From: Anthopleura xanthogrammica
Lineage: Eukaryota; Cnidaria; Anthozoa; Actiniaria; Actiniidae
Assembly: GCA_964019055.1 (NCBI GenBank)
Contig: OZ025209.1
Coordinates: 12,446,981 to 12,510,980 of the forward strand
DNA length: 64,000 nt
Direction of reading: 5' to 3'
The notes beneath the pieces were generated by a model that worked only from the letters and a program-made list of their open reading frames with translations, was not told the origin of the DNA and made no database searches. Positions 1 to 15,000 of this stretch are shown here, one piece after another (the stretch's first letter is position 1; every line of letters begins with the position of its first letter). The position numbers and the translations under genes are program-made.

Positions 1-3000
1 GTCTTGGCCAGCAGCAGTGGCCATCTCATCTACGACCTAAAAGAAAAGATATAAAACAAAACACAATCATTATCATTATCATTTTCCTCTGTTTATCATC
101 ATGTATGATCGTCAACATTATCTCCAATATCATCAGTATCAGCATCATTATCGCACCATCAACATCAACACCTTCACCATCATCATCACCATTCTCGCCA
201 TCTTTACCATCATCATCTTCATCATCACTTGATTCTCATATTCTTCATCGTTCTCATGATCTTCATTAACATCATCATCATCAGCAGCAGCATCATTATC
301 ATCATCATTATCATCATCATTAACACAATCATTACCATCGTTGTCATTATCATCATTATCATCATCTTCATCGCACATCACCATCAACATCATCACCAAC
401 ATCATCTTTAAGTTTATAAGTTCTGCGTTTAAACTGGGATTCTTATATTGCCTACCAGACGATCATTGTTCCCAATAGGATAGTTGTCCTTCAAGTCCTT
501 CACACAACTCATCAGATATGGAACCCGATTACGGAGCTTCTGCAAAATGAAGAGACAGACAGACAGGTTAAACCACAGGTTTCCCACTCATCTTGCAAAA
601 TAAAACTCCCTGACTTTTCCCTGACCAAAAACACTTTTCCACTGACCAATGTGCACTCATCTTACGAAAAATTATATTTTATGACATTTCGACCAAATGA
701 AGCCCAACTAAGAATTCTGAATTGAAAAAGATTTTGTGAAGGCTGACAGAAATGCCCTGACTTATCACTGACTTTTGGGTAAACTACAAAAATTCACTGA
801 CCAAAATCAGAAATTCCCTGACAATTTCATGACCTTGAAAAAAAACACACTACACTCATTTTCGATGAAGTGGTTTGTGTATGCGTGAGAAAAATTCATG
901 TTGCGGAACGTGCCGTGACGGTGACCGCGACGGTGTTGTGACCAATCATTTTGATTGGTTAAACAGTAATCTCGCGCGCTGTGATTGGTCAGTTAAAAGG
1001 ATGACATTCATATTAACAAGTGTATTCGGTCTTGCGATCAATCATTTTGATTGGTTAAACAGTAATATCGCGTGCTGTGATTGGTCAGTTCCAAGTGTAT
1101 TCGGTTTTTGCCGGATGTCAATTACAGAGTTTATCGACTGCAACTCTACATATATCATAGAAGACGAGTGTAATTTTAAGCATTTACTTACAGTGACAAG
1201 ACCTTGTTGTGTCAAAGTCCTAAAGGTTAGGATCACTCCAATGATTATCACCCGTAACATAACATCCTCCATGTCTAGAAACGACAACAAATCTAGTCAG
1301 GAAAAATATTCAATATTTACGACACACGACGCTCCACACACATGTTATTTTGCTTGGGCGTAATGTTTTCCCATTTCAGACCACGTGTCATTCTCATGAG
1401 AATAAGATTCTTTGTTTGAGTTGCATCCATATTCATGGGTCTTCTCATGCGCAACCGTTAAACAAAGAAATGATACTCTAGGGAATGACACGTGGTCTGA
1501 AATGGGAAAACATTACAACCAAAGTAAAGAGGTTTATATACACCTATTTCAAAAAACGTTGTCGGTGGAAGATCTGAAATCTGACAACGAGTAACACGCC
1601 GCAAAATGTAATATATTCACAGCCAAACAACGTAGCTGGCTTTTAGATTGGAATATGAAGCATGACCATTAAGTTAGGAATGTAATTTTTCGTATTTTAG
1701 GCAGAAAACATAAGAGCACAAAAGTTTAATTTAGTCTCAGATCACCCATTTCAGATCTCCGACCGACGTTTTTTGAAAATGTGTATCTGAATGCATCTGA
1801 GAAAAGAACTTACTTCTCAGGCGTCGTATGAGATCAATACACTCGTCCCGTTTATCGAAACCCGTCCTCAGCTCAACAAGCACGTCTTTATTGTTGGTCA
1901 CAAGTTTCTGGGAGGAAAAATGAATAAATGAATAAATGCGAATTAACAGTGGAATCCACAGAGTGGCTCTTCCTCCACTGCATTCCAATTGGAATTTAGA
2001 AGTTGATTTTTGAGGAGGGAGGGAAACCCGGAGAACCCGGAAAAACCCTCGAAAGCACAGGAGAGAACCAACAAACAACTTTACTCAAATACAACACCCA
2101 GCCCAGCGGGGCTCGAACTTGGGTCGCCTTGGTGAGAGGGAAGCGCTCTCACCGCTACGTCACCCGTGCTTCCCATTAAAAAAAAAAAACCGAACATATT
2201 GTAAGTTTGAAGGGAGCGCTATATTCACCACTTTCCATGCATCGGTTCACTCGTCAAACACGAAGCATTCGGTCGAGGCTGCAAGGTTCAAATTTGAATA
2301 ATTCTTTGAAACTACCTTGAAGCCTCGATTGAATGCTTTATCTGTGACCAGTGAAGCGATGTATGGAAAATGGTTATTACGGTTTCCTTTGGGAAAAAGA
2401 TTGGTCAAACCGAAAATGATAAACACTTAGTGTCCAGAGTAGACCGCTTGCATCCGTGGGCTCAAAAGAAAGAATCCCCTTCTCTTCGTCAAAGCAGCTT
2501 AACTTGGAGGACAAAACAAAATAATTTCAATCTCCTGAGAATTGGAAACCTATTCTTTTATCCTCAAAATTGAGCTGCATTCCGAAGTACTACAATATAT
2601 TCCGAAATAACAGAGTCACTTCAGTGATGATGTGGAAACACTTATCCCTTGTCCATGGCTTTTTTATAGTGTTTATTAATATAATACATTTTGCTCAGTA
2701 TCTCGCTTGTGATTGGTCGAGAGCCTTCACCCAATCCCTGATATCGTGTGAACTCGACATGATAAATGTATTATCTGTAGGTTTTACAGATAATACATTT
2801 ATCATGTCGAGTTCACTCATGGTCTCAATGGAAATGGAAATACGTTTGCTATTTTTTCGAAAGTAGAATTAAATGTATAATAAAACAATTATTGAATTCG
2901 GTTTTCACATGATATCGTAATTATCAAGACCTCGGCCGTTTTCAGTTATCCGCCTCAGCCTACGGCTTCGGCAGATAACACGGCCTTGGTCTTGATAATT

Positions 3001-6000
3001 TACGATATCATGCTCAACCTCATCCAATAATTGTTTATTTTATTCTGTCTATCCCGTACATACCTTGAGCTCACCGACTTGACTAGCAATCTGTTGCATC
3101 ATTTTCTCACCCAGATATTTCATACCATATGCTCCAAGCAACTCAGCTAAGGCATACATTTCTAGAAACCAAACAAAATAATCAGGCAAGTGTTGCAGGC
3201 AATCGATGTTGCGAGCCATGTCACAATTTATTGCACACTATGTTGCTAAAGTAGAAAACGATCCTACTTCAGCAACATTGTCCACAGTATATTGCGCGCA
3301 GTGTTGCAGGCAATCGATGTTGCGAGCCATGTCACAATTTATTATATGAAATAGAGTGTGATATTGAGTGACATCAAAATGATAAAATTGATATCCCCAC
3401 TCCCACCAGTGGCCAGTGGGGATACGATTTATATCAACACTGGTGGTGTCAAATTTCGACTTTTTGCTCAGCAAGTCTCAAATTCTCCATTATTTTTCAT
3501 TGAAGATTTCATATAATAAACAGAACATTACATGGCCGCTTGGAGATACGAATTTTATCTTCTCGTGCTGATATGATCTCTCACTCGTTCGCTGCGCTCA
3601 CTCGTGAGAGATAACATCAACACTCGAAGATAAAATTCGTATCTCCGCGCGACCATGTAATATCCTATATTTATTGCACACTATGTTGCTAAAGTAGAAA
3701 ACGATCCTACTTCAGCAACATTGTCCAAAGTATTGCGCGCAGTGTTGCAGGCAATCGATGTTGCGAGCCATGTCACAATTTATTGCACACTATGTTGCTA
3801 AAGTAGAAAACGCAGTGTTGCACCGTGTGTTCGAGCCTTTAATCTGTCTATTTTTTTACCGCTTCGCCACCCCTGCCACGAAAATTATCATTTTACAGTT
3901 AATTAGACTCACCATTGACATCTGTGTAATCTTCAGCCCTAAAAGCAAGGCCAGCACGGTTGACGAAGGCCTTTCTACGAGGCGAGTAAATGATGCCATC
4001 TGTCATTACACGACGTAGGAAGACATCGAGGTACCTGAACGAATAACAAATGATGAACAACTCTTCCTCATAATAAGGGGAGATAAATTACAATACCTCT
4101 GGGGTTACACTCATTCTCAAGGTTTTTTTGATGGGCTTATGACCAGGAGGGCTTCCATTCAAGGGGGGCGGGTAGGGGACGCTCATAACCGGAAGGAAAA
4201 AGAGTTTGGAATGAAGAGGAAACAATTACTTTTCTCTCTTATGTTTCCATTTAATCATCACCATAAATGCGAGATTCCGCAGGTGGGAGCTGGCTTATAA
4301 CTGGAAGGATATTTGCCTGTTAGCAGACTAAGTGGACATATAACCAGGGAGGCTTATAACCGGAACTTTACATCGATAAAGCAAAGTGTGATTGCTTTTT
4401 CTCGTGGCTTATACTGATGGGCCTCCTGTGGCTTTGGCGGAAATTTTCGCGCCAAAACGCAAACCCTAGCCCCTCTGCTATAAAGATGTAATAAAGGGTA
4501 CTTACCATGTAGTGTACATCTGAGTGATGGTATTTGCACCCTGGCTGTCCTGGGGTTGTGTCTGCTGTAACAGAACGTGATTGAAGATGCGAGCTGTATC
4601 CACACCATCTGACATATGATCAAAAACACATTAAGTAAATCGTACAACCGGCCAAGTCAACATCTATTTACCGGCCAGTTATCGGCCAAGTCCCAAAGGT
4701 TGTGCTGACTTATTTATAGCTCTATTAGGGCGGTTTTCGTACGAGTGGATTTATTTAGTATAGTACGAGTGTCCTAGTTGAAAATTACACGGCAAACGTT
4801 TTCTATTTGTTAAATGATATTTAATCAAAGGAAAATACTCACTAAAATTTTCGAGATTTCGGAGAGTTGACATCATAGCCTGTAGAAAATAATAATAAAA
4901 ATACCATCACATTTTTTGTGTCATCATGCAAGTTGCAGTATTTCTACATGCGTCTCTCTCGTCTCTCACGCAACTTTGTTCATGTCACGCAACGTTGTTG
5001 CACTGGATTGCAGGATGGAAGGCGAATGTTGCTTGTACTGTCACGTTACCCTGTTAGCAACAAATTTCCTTTGTTGCACGACTGAAGCAGAAGCTCTGTC
5101 AAGTCTTTGTAATAAAGAATGTGTTGCGCAGAGCTGTGATAAGGGCAATACTTCATAACTTGCAATGCAACGTCTTGCGGCAAGCTGAACGATGGTGTTC
5201 CATGTATTGCTACACCTTAATGAAGTACTTACCTTAATATTACTTAGCACTTCACTTGGTCTAGCAATCCTTGAATTATCTTGATCATAGTGAGCCATGC
5301 TTATCACAGACCTAAACAAACAGGATCAGGTTATACACACTACGGGTGGCAAATTCAAGCTCCAAGTCATTTCTTTTCGTTGACTTGAGCTACGGACGCA
5401 TAGTGCAACATTGCGCACAATGTTGCCGGCAATCGATGTTGCGAGCCATGCCACATGATGCAATTTGTTGCACACAACGTTGCTGAAGTAGAAAACGATC
5501 CTACTTCAGCAACCCTGCAATATTGCGCGCAATGTTGCACCTGTCCGCACGTTGAAGGACTTTCAGATCCTAGACAACCATGAGCATGAAGATTATTTTA
5601 TGACAACATAAATGATGATAAATAATACGAGGGCATCTACATATATTTCATCATCACTTACTTAGCAAAAAACTCTTCCAGTTGGCTGCTAAGATATTCC
5701 TTGGGAGCAAAGATATGTTCCCAGACAGGAATAGCCTCAGTGTGGCTGATAGCTGCGCACAGTTCTGTAAAAGCCAACAGCTTGTTATCCAGCCTACAAC
5801 AAGAATCATACGAAAGAAAGAGATTAAAAGATTAGAAAAATGTGTTGGAAGGAAAAATCTTGTTTTTTGAGTGGATTCTCTATCTGGGATATTCTTACAA
5901 ACTTCACGATGAAGAGTGAAAACCGTAGCCAATCAGGAGAGAGCAGAATAAGTATCACATTGACCTCAGCCACTCAAAATGCTTCAACCCACGAGTTTGG

Positions 6001-9000
6001 TAAAACCTAAGTTGTCTGTCAGATGCATAGACCCCTTGCAGCATGTTGGAATGCAGCTCAATTTGGAGGACAAAACAAATAGGTTCCGATTCTCAAGAGA
6101 TAGAAAATCCTGTTTTGTCCTCCAAATTGAGCTGCTTTGACGTCACGTGCAAGAAAGGGGTCTATGATCAGATCTTAGCTTTGGTACTTGCTTCTGGTTG
6201 GCTCATGTTGGAATGTCTTGTTGTCATTGTAGAAGCCACAAATGTATTAACTGCATAATATTTTGGCTATGTTATAAAAAATAACTTACGGAGTCAAATT
6301 TTCTCTGTTTTTCCGGAAACTCTCACTTCCAGGAGGTGAAAATTCTTCATGGATGTTTTTCTTGCTCTTGTCTTTCTTTTTCTCGCCAGACATTTCAGAC
6401 AGAAGACGAACAGCTCGAGTGTGCCATAACTAAATTATTGACAAATGAGATATCCTATTTATAGACCCCTTGCAGCACATCGGAGTGCAACTCAATTTGG
6501 CGGGCAAAACAATAGGTTCCAATTCTCAGGAGATTAAAATTATTTTGTTTTGCCCTCCAAATTGAGCTGCTCTGACGTCACAAGGGGTCTATTCACATCA
6601 AATTATACTTCAAATACAGTAGGAAGAGATAAAAGCACGAGGAGAGACCTTATTTCTTACCTGCTGATTCAGATCGACATGGTCAGTACACACTTGACTC
6701 AACAGATTTCTTGCTTCTTTCGCCATTGAATCCAAAAACAGATTGATGGCAGACAGACTACGGTCACCTATAGGATGGCGCTAAACAAAAACAAATTAAA
6801 AATGATCATTTATAACTGTAAACTGAGGCTGGTCTACCTGTGCACACTCATCTCACTTCTGGGATCTCTGGGTTCGATTCCCATACTCGGTATCACATGT
6901 GAATAGAGTTTGTTAGGTCTCTCCCTTGATTTAAAGGCTGGTCTTAAGGTGTTTCCCAGTAGTTTTTTATTGACCACACTTCCCATGTTCATCTAGCGAA
7001 TTGAAAACCTTTTCCTGATCTGATCAAAATGAATTTTACACCAGACATCAAGCATAGATGGAAGTTTTGATTGATGTCAATTTCAACTCGATCGGCGTTT
7101 CCATGGCAACGGAAAACAATGATCGTTGAAATCAGTTTTCCTTGAATATCTCCCGTTTTCGATGAGCTTCAAAAAAATGACTATATACATGCTAAACTTC
7201 GCATTCAGGCACAGCTATTCAGATGAGAATTAGAGGGTTGGATTAGAGCGATTTCGAATAAATCGCAAAAACATTCTGTGACCGCTTATTATGATACTGG
7301 AAACTATAGCAGAACAAAAAAATCCTTCGCGTTCGCAAAATAATCGGTCAAACTACTGCTAAACGTTACCTACAATATCTATTTACCTTAGCTGTATTCA
7401 TTCGTTCGTTTGAGAGATAATTTTGAAATTGCTAGGAAGGTGAAATCGTTCAAACTATTCTACTGAAAGCACCTGTACAAGAAAAATTCTAACTCCGCAA
7501 AGAAAAAGTTTTCACAAATGTCGCTTTCAGGAAAGGTAAATAGATATTGTAGGTAACGTTTAGCAGTAGTTTGACCGATTATTTTGCGAACGCGAAGGAT
7601 TTTTTTGTTCTGCTATAGTTTCCAGTATCATAATAAGCGGTCACAGAATGTTTTTGCGATTTATTCGAAATCGCTCTAATCCAACCCTCTAATTATCATC
7701 TGAATAGCTGTGCCTGAATGCGAAGTTTAGCATGTATATAGTCATTTTTCTGAAGCTCATCGAAAACGGGAGATATTCAAGGAAAACTGATTTCAACGAT
7801 CATTGTTTTCCGTTGCCATGGAAACGCCGATCGAGTTGAAATTGACATCAATCAAACCTTCCATCTATGCTTGATGTCTGGTGTAAAATTCATTTTGATC
7901 AGACCAGGAAAAGGTTTTCAATTCGCTAGATGAACATGAGAAGTGTGGTCAATAAAAAACTACTGGGAAACACCTTAAAGGGACTTAAAGGGATAGACCA
8001 CCACCATAACTATCTTTGTAAAACGTTTTGTACATCAATTGAGAAAAATGAAAGTCACAAACTTAATAATCTCTTGCCAGCAAGGCATGTAAGCAAATAC
8101 AATTTAAGAAACAACCGTAAATATAAAGTTCCGCCTGTGCACACCAATCGAGCAAGGAATTCGTTCATCCTGTCCATGTGTGGCTGAATTAATCAGTTGG
8201 TTATCACACCATGGCCAGCGATGACGTTTCCTTGGTCGGTTGGTGTTTGCAACTATTTTTTACTTATATTTATGTTTTATATTTTTATTCATAGAGATAT
8301 TTATTATATATAATATTATATTGTAAATTTATTCTTAATTATTCTTAAAATTTATTGTATATAATTATGTAATTCAGCTTTCGGGCTGCGAATAATTTTA
8401 ATAAACTAGTTATCTATCTATCTATCTGTCTCTGGGTTCTCTGGTGATTCAGCCATGACTTTAGATCAGCTGAGAGGTTGTTTCAGTACTCACAATAGCA
8501 ATAAAATTGAGGCTTTTTTCAACATAAATTCCTGATGTTGTCATAAAATGGAAGTGCTTACAATAGATATTCAATAGTTCTACTGGTGTAAAGTAAAGAT
8601 TTCCTATAAGGTTACCTCTTCTGGACAGAAGTCACTGGTACAGCCCATAAAATGACCACACAGGAGAGGGAAGGCAATGGAGTACCTAATGAAATAATAA
8701 AACAATAGACCTACTGTAAAACACATAGACGTACAGTAAAACACATTTTCGGGCATACTGTAGTCCCTTTCTATGTGGTCCTTTATAAACATGCCAGCAC
8801 CTTTGAGCGATGACCTACTAGGTCTTAGATTTCAGTTCTCTAACCACTAGGTGTATTTGAAATATTGAAATAAGTGTATTCAGATCTAATAGTCCCCTTC
8901 ACAGACCCTTGTGCCATCTTGAAAGGTAGCAGGCTTTTGCATCGAAGTGAGACAAACGGTGAGTTTGCAATGGGCTTTTGTCACACAGCGGCCATATTGG

Positions 9001-12000
9001 TTGAAACAATGGGTTTCGATTCCCTTGGGTCCCCTTGCCCTCGCTTTGAGGCGCTTCATAACGTTCCAAACTAAGGTTTTTGCTCTCAAGGGAATAAACA
9101 TGGCCGCCTTGTGATAAAGGTCCATGATAGAGACATGTACATAATTGTCCAAGGTGTTTAAAAAAATTTCTATCATTGCAAGCTCACAGTTCATCTCACT
9201 TCGATCCAAAGCCCCTGCTACCTTTAATTTCAAGATGGTGTAGGGAACTGTGAAGGAGACTACTGGTATTGAGAACAAACTTTATGAAAAATTATAAATC
9301 ATTAATATGTATAAGCACTATTATTACATTTGTACTGTTCTTACCGTAGCTGGCTTGTGTCCTCTAAAGTTCTTATAAATGAGTCTTCAAAGAAATTAGG
9401 ATAGAAACTATAATAATAATAATAAAAAGGAAAATATATGATCAAAGTCTGTAAATTGGATACAGAATGTCCTCATTTGCATTCAAAGTCTTTAACATGG
9501 ATTTTCTTGGTCAATCTCATTCCAATCACAACAATTTTAGCAGAACATGAAATTATAAACCTAGATATTTGAAAAGGTTGGTGAAGGTTTTGTTGCATGT
9601 TGCATGTTGCATGTTGCATGTTGCATGTTGCATGTTGCATGTTGCATGTTGCATGTTGCATGTTGCATGTTGCATGTTGCATGTTGACTGTACATGTTGC
9701 GTGTCGCTTACCAAGCTTGAAATCTACTATATTCTTAAGTAAATAATGTCAACACAGAAGAAATTATACTGGAAAAACCTGCAGACAAAGTTTGGGAAAA
9801 TACCATATTGTTGTGACCTTTCAATGCTTGAATTCACATTACCCATATTGCATTTCACGCTTGGTATGCAAAATGCAACATGCAACAAACAACAAGCAAC
9901 AAAACCTTCACCGACAAACCTTTTTTTTTTTTAAATAGCTGTATAATAGATGTTGGATATAGAGTATAGCCAAACAGTTATCTTCTTCAATCCTATTGAA
10001 TACTCAATGGAAATTACAATCAAATATTTCCAGCACTATTTATCACACATTTACCAGAATATAGACAAATCAGACACTTCATTGAGTATGCGCTCCTGTC
10101 TGTCCACCAGGCTTGTGTGGAATGCTACATTGTTCATCAGTATTGATAGATCTCTGTTGTCTTTGAGTTCAGGTGAAGAACCACGCACACTTGTGTATGC
10201 CTGTTGAAAAATACATGCAAAAATAATAAATATGTAAATATAAATTAAGAAATAACAAATGATTAGGAGTGGGACCTCCACAGAGCTAATTGTCTTCAGA
10301 AATATTCAATAATTGGAACTTAGAAGTTGATTTTTGTGGGGTGACGAAAGCTAGAGAACCCGGGGGAAAACCTTCGAAGCACAGGAGAGAACCAACAAAC
10401 AACTCTATTCATGCACATACGACACTGAGCCCAGCAGGACACGAATCCAGGTCACATTGGTGAGAGGCAAGCACTCACTGCTACATCACCCGTGCTTCCT
10501 GTAACATGATTACAGAGATATAACAGCCAGGGATTGGGGGATATCCTATAATAAGACCTCCATATATAACCCCAAGGGGCTTTTTAAGTATGTGTCCTAG
10601 TGCTATCAGTTAACTTACTTTCTTATGCTTACATATACATGAACAAGGCATTACCTGTAGTCGTAGCCAATCCATGCGAAGACCACTGAAGTCAAAAATT
10701 TCACCAGCTTCAACTAGAAAACATTTTAATCAAAAAACCTTATCATTACTGACAATACAATGGCCCATGCTAGATATACATTACAGCACATACAGGGGGT
10801 TATGGGAGGTATGGGAACTGGGGACTTTAAAATGATGATGATGATCATAATCAGGAGTGATGGAGATAATGTTGTCGTTGATGAAGGTGAGGTTGTTGTT
10901 GTTTATGATGATGACAATGATATAGTGATGTTTATTTTTCATCCAGAGAGGAAAACTATAGAAAACCCCTCAGTATTTGCCTGACATTCAGTAGATACCT
11001 TGTTTAACTGTTAATGAGGACAGCTCATCAATAAATGATGTCATTATCAGAGAAATATCTTCAGAACACACAGAGATTTTCTAATAAAAGAAAATACAAC
11101 ATTAATTGATGAAAAAATATACATGTACATACTAGTATCATCCTACACTAGGTAGACATAAGATAATTACATGTAGGATACTGTATCATCAAGTCTCACC
11201 TGAACAATTTCTTTAAGTACTGTGACATCAAACCCTGACAAATACTGAATAAAGTATCTTTGTAGAACAGATGAATACTTCTGAATCATAGCTAAAGAAA
11301 TACAAACAATTGGAGAAGAAGTGTTAAGAGAAGAATAGTAGGTACGAGTCTCAACTATTTTATCTGCCAATCCTCAAGTACTTTCTACAAGCAAGTTTTT
11401 TATTTCTTTCATAAAATACAAATCAGAATTACATGTATAGACCTCCTGCAGCATGTCAGAATGCAGCTCAATTTGGAGGACGAAATAATAAGCTCCAAAT
11501 CTCAGGAGATTGAAATTCTTTTGTTTTGTCCTCCAAATTGAGCTGCTTAGACATCACTAACTGTTACATTTGGATTAGCATTACAAAATAGAAAATGTTT
11601 GCATTTGTTGTGCTCTAATGATTTAAGCAGGCACCCCCAACCAATCAGAAAGCAAGATTCATACACGTAACAGTATAGATTTTATATTTTATAAATGAAA
11701 ATTGTAGTGAAAAGTGAAATATGGTTTAGACTTATTGTACTTACATCTGATTTCTTCAACAGACAGTAAAAGGTGACACAGTTTTCTAATAAAAAAAAAG
11801 ATTAAAATGTAGTTCATTGTGTGACCTGGGGCTCTCATTTCATGAACAAATATTGAAATCCCAATTAAAATTGAGTTCTCCATTGCTCAGGATTAGCCTA
11901 AACTTTGAGTAGAATATTCAGGATTCCTCAAGCAAAGGTCTATGAATTTCAAAGTGTTTGTATTTTTGAAGTTGTGCATTCTTTGCCGTTTTTTTAGTTC

Positions 12001-15000
12001 ATTGTGTGACCTGGGGCTCTCATTTCATGAACAAATATTGAAATCCCAATTAAAATTGAGTTCTCCATTGCTCAGGATTAGCCTAAACTTTGAGTAGAAT
12101 ATTCAGGATTCCTCAAGCAAAGGTCTATGAATTTCAAAGTGTTTGTATTTTTGAAGTTGTGCATTCTTTGCCGTTGGTATTTGTGAATATTCTGATGCTG
12201 AATTTTGGGTAACCCTGAGGAAATGAGTCTGTAATCAAGGAACAGCAGTATTGTAGTAATAGACCCCTTGCAGCACGTCGGATACACTCATTTTGGAGGA
12301 CAAAACTGACTAATTCTCAGAAAATTGAAATTCTTTTGTTTTGCCCTCCAAAGTGAGCTGCTTTGATGTCATGTGAAAGATGTCTAGTTGGAGATGGTCT
12401 ATTATAGGGAGGAAAACAGACAAGCAACTCTACCCATATGATAGAGGGTCTAAGGATCAAACCCATGACCACTGCAGAGACAGGTGGCACATTAGCAACA
12501 CAACCACCCATGCTTTCCCAGCATCAACATAAAGGAATAAACAGAACTCTTACTTACTGGTCATAGAAGTCTTCTTGAGAGATTTTCTTGCCTTTAGGGG
12601 GTGCGGTACAGTAATGACGTATGAGCCACAGAATCTCATCACGGGCCAATGACAAACCATGTAAAACAACCAGAATCTAAAAAAGTAATTGATTGATGGA
12701 TGTTTGACTGACTGACTGATCACTGACTGACTGACTGATTGACAGACAGACAGACAGACAGATTGAATGTAATGATCAGTAATTATTACTGCATGCAAGC
12801 ATTAAATGTACCTTTGGGCCAAGTAGACCTGGTTGATCAGAGAGTATAAGAGCCATTTCACCCAAGGCTAGTCTTAAGTAGTTTCTTCTTTCTTTGTGGA
12901 GAGCGATGCTATTAAAAGGACACAGAAGCACAATTAATCTAGTGTTCTTGACCCTCTAGTTTGATTGGACTTGGCATATCACAAGTGGGTAAGGTTTGTT
13001 AGGTTTCCCCAGGTTCTATTGTTTTCCTCTCTCCTAACAAGGTATTCCAATTTCCCTGACTTTCGACTCTGAAATTTTAAGGCTATTTCTAAAGTTCTAG
13101 TCCTTCCAGTAAATAATGCCTGGTTTTATAATTCTTTGTACAAGATATTAAACATAAGAAAAATAAAAGCAAATAACCTGTTAGTGATGTGGTTAGCTGC
13201 ATCTTGGATGTCTCTGACTCGCTTGTTGTATCTGTTTTGTTAAAAAATACTGTACTTAATATTGTAATGACATCACGATCATTAACATAATAATTATTGT
13301 TGGAAGCATAATCCTTTATAATGTAACTTACAGTAAAAAGGCATTACTCAAATCAAGAAATATTTCACCATTAAACTATTCACTTCATGTACTGTAGAAT
13401 CAATACTGAAAGTACTGAAGTAAGGGTTAGGGGCACTTAAACACACATGAGCTTTGAAAGTTATGGAGATGAAAATCACAAAACAATAAGTATTTTATAA
13501 TAACAATCACTTCATAGATGAGTGTGATTAGTCCATAATAAATCACTAATTATTTATTTTGACTGATATATTGGAGATAAGGTATTTTTGCAGTATTTCA
13601 GGGTTTGAAATTCCAACAAGATATCTTGCGGGAATGTGAGTTGAAATTTACAAATATCAAGTGAAAAGAAATCAACACACATTTTCTGTAGCTACAGAGT
13701 GAAAAGAAATTGAACTCACATTTTCTGTAGCTACAGAGTGAAAAGAAATTGAACTCACATTTTCTTTAGCTACAGAGTGAAAAGAAATTGAACTCACATT
13801 TTCTTTAGCTACAGAGTGAAAAGAAATTGAACTCACATTTTCTTTAGCTACAGAGTGAAAAGAAATTGAACTCACATTTTCTTTAGCTACAGAGTGAAAA
13901 GAAATTGAACTCACATTTTCTTTAGCTACAGAGTGAAAAGAAATTGAACTCACATTTTCTGTAGCTACAGAGTGAAAAGAAATTGAACTCACATTTTCTT
14001 TAGCTACAGAGTGAAAAGAAATTGAACTCACATTTTCTTTAGCTACAGAGTGAAAAGAAATTGAACTCACATTTTCTTTAGCTACAGAGTGAAAAGAAAT
14101 TGAACTCACATTTTCTGTAGCTACAGAGTGAAAAGAAATTGAACTCACATTTTCTGTAGCTACAGAGTGAAAAGAAATTGAACTCACATTTTCTTTAGCT
14201 ACAGAGTGAAAAGAAATTGAACTTACATTTTCTGTAGCTACAGAGTGAAAAGAAATTGAACTCACATTTTCTTTAGCTACAGAGTGAAAAGAAATTGAAC
14301 TCACATTTTCTTTAGCTACAGAGTGAAAAGAAATTGAACTCACATTTTCTGTAGCTACAGAGTGAAAAGAAATTGAACTCACATTTTCTTTAGCTACAGA
14401 GTGAAAAGAAATTGAACTCACATTTTCTTTAGCTACAGAGTGAAAAGAAATTGAACTCACATTTTCTGTAGCTACAGAGTGAAAAGAAATTGAACTCACA
14501 TTTTCTGTAGCTACAGAGTGAAAAGAAATTGAACTCACATTTTCTTTAGCTACAGAGTGAAAAGAAATTGAACTCACATTTTCTGTAGCTACAGAGTGAA
14601 AAGAAATTGAACTCACATTTTCTGTAGCTACAGAGTGAAAAGAAATTGAACTCACATTTTCTTTAGCTACAGAGTGAAAAGAAATTGAACTCACATTTTC
14701 TGTAGCTACAGAGTGAAAAGAAATTGAACTCACATTTTCTGTAGCTACAGAGTGAAAAGAAATTGAACTCACATTTTCTGTAGCTACAGAGTGAAAAGAA
14801 ATTGAACTCACATTTTCTGTAGCTACAGAGTGAAAAGAAATTGAACTCACATTTTCTGTAGCTACAGAGTGAAAAGAAATTGAACTCACATTTTCTGTAG
14901 CTACAGAGTGAAAAGAAATTGAACTCACATTTTCTGTAGCTACAGAGTGAAAAGAAATTGAACTCACATTTTCTTTAGCTACAGAGTGAAAAGAAATTGA

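Noticed and set aside
1960..2176. Possible tRNA gene (A- and B-box-like motifs)
   Set aside because: The motifs sit in a repeated element with a long common 3' body and no convincing cloverleaf, so it was called a SINE-like copy.
7930..8187. 85-codon ORF starting at 7930 as a host gene
   Set aside because: Its start lies in the foldback arm and its end matches a LINE reverse-transcriptase tail; the frame is a chance joining of two elements.
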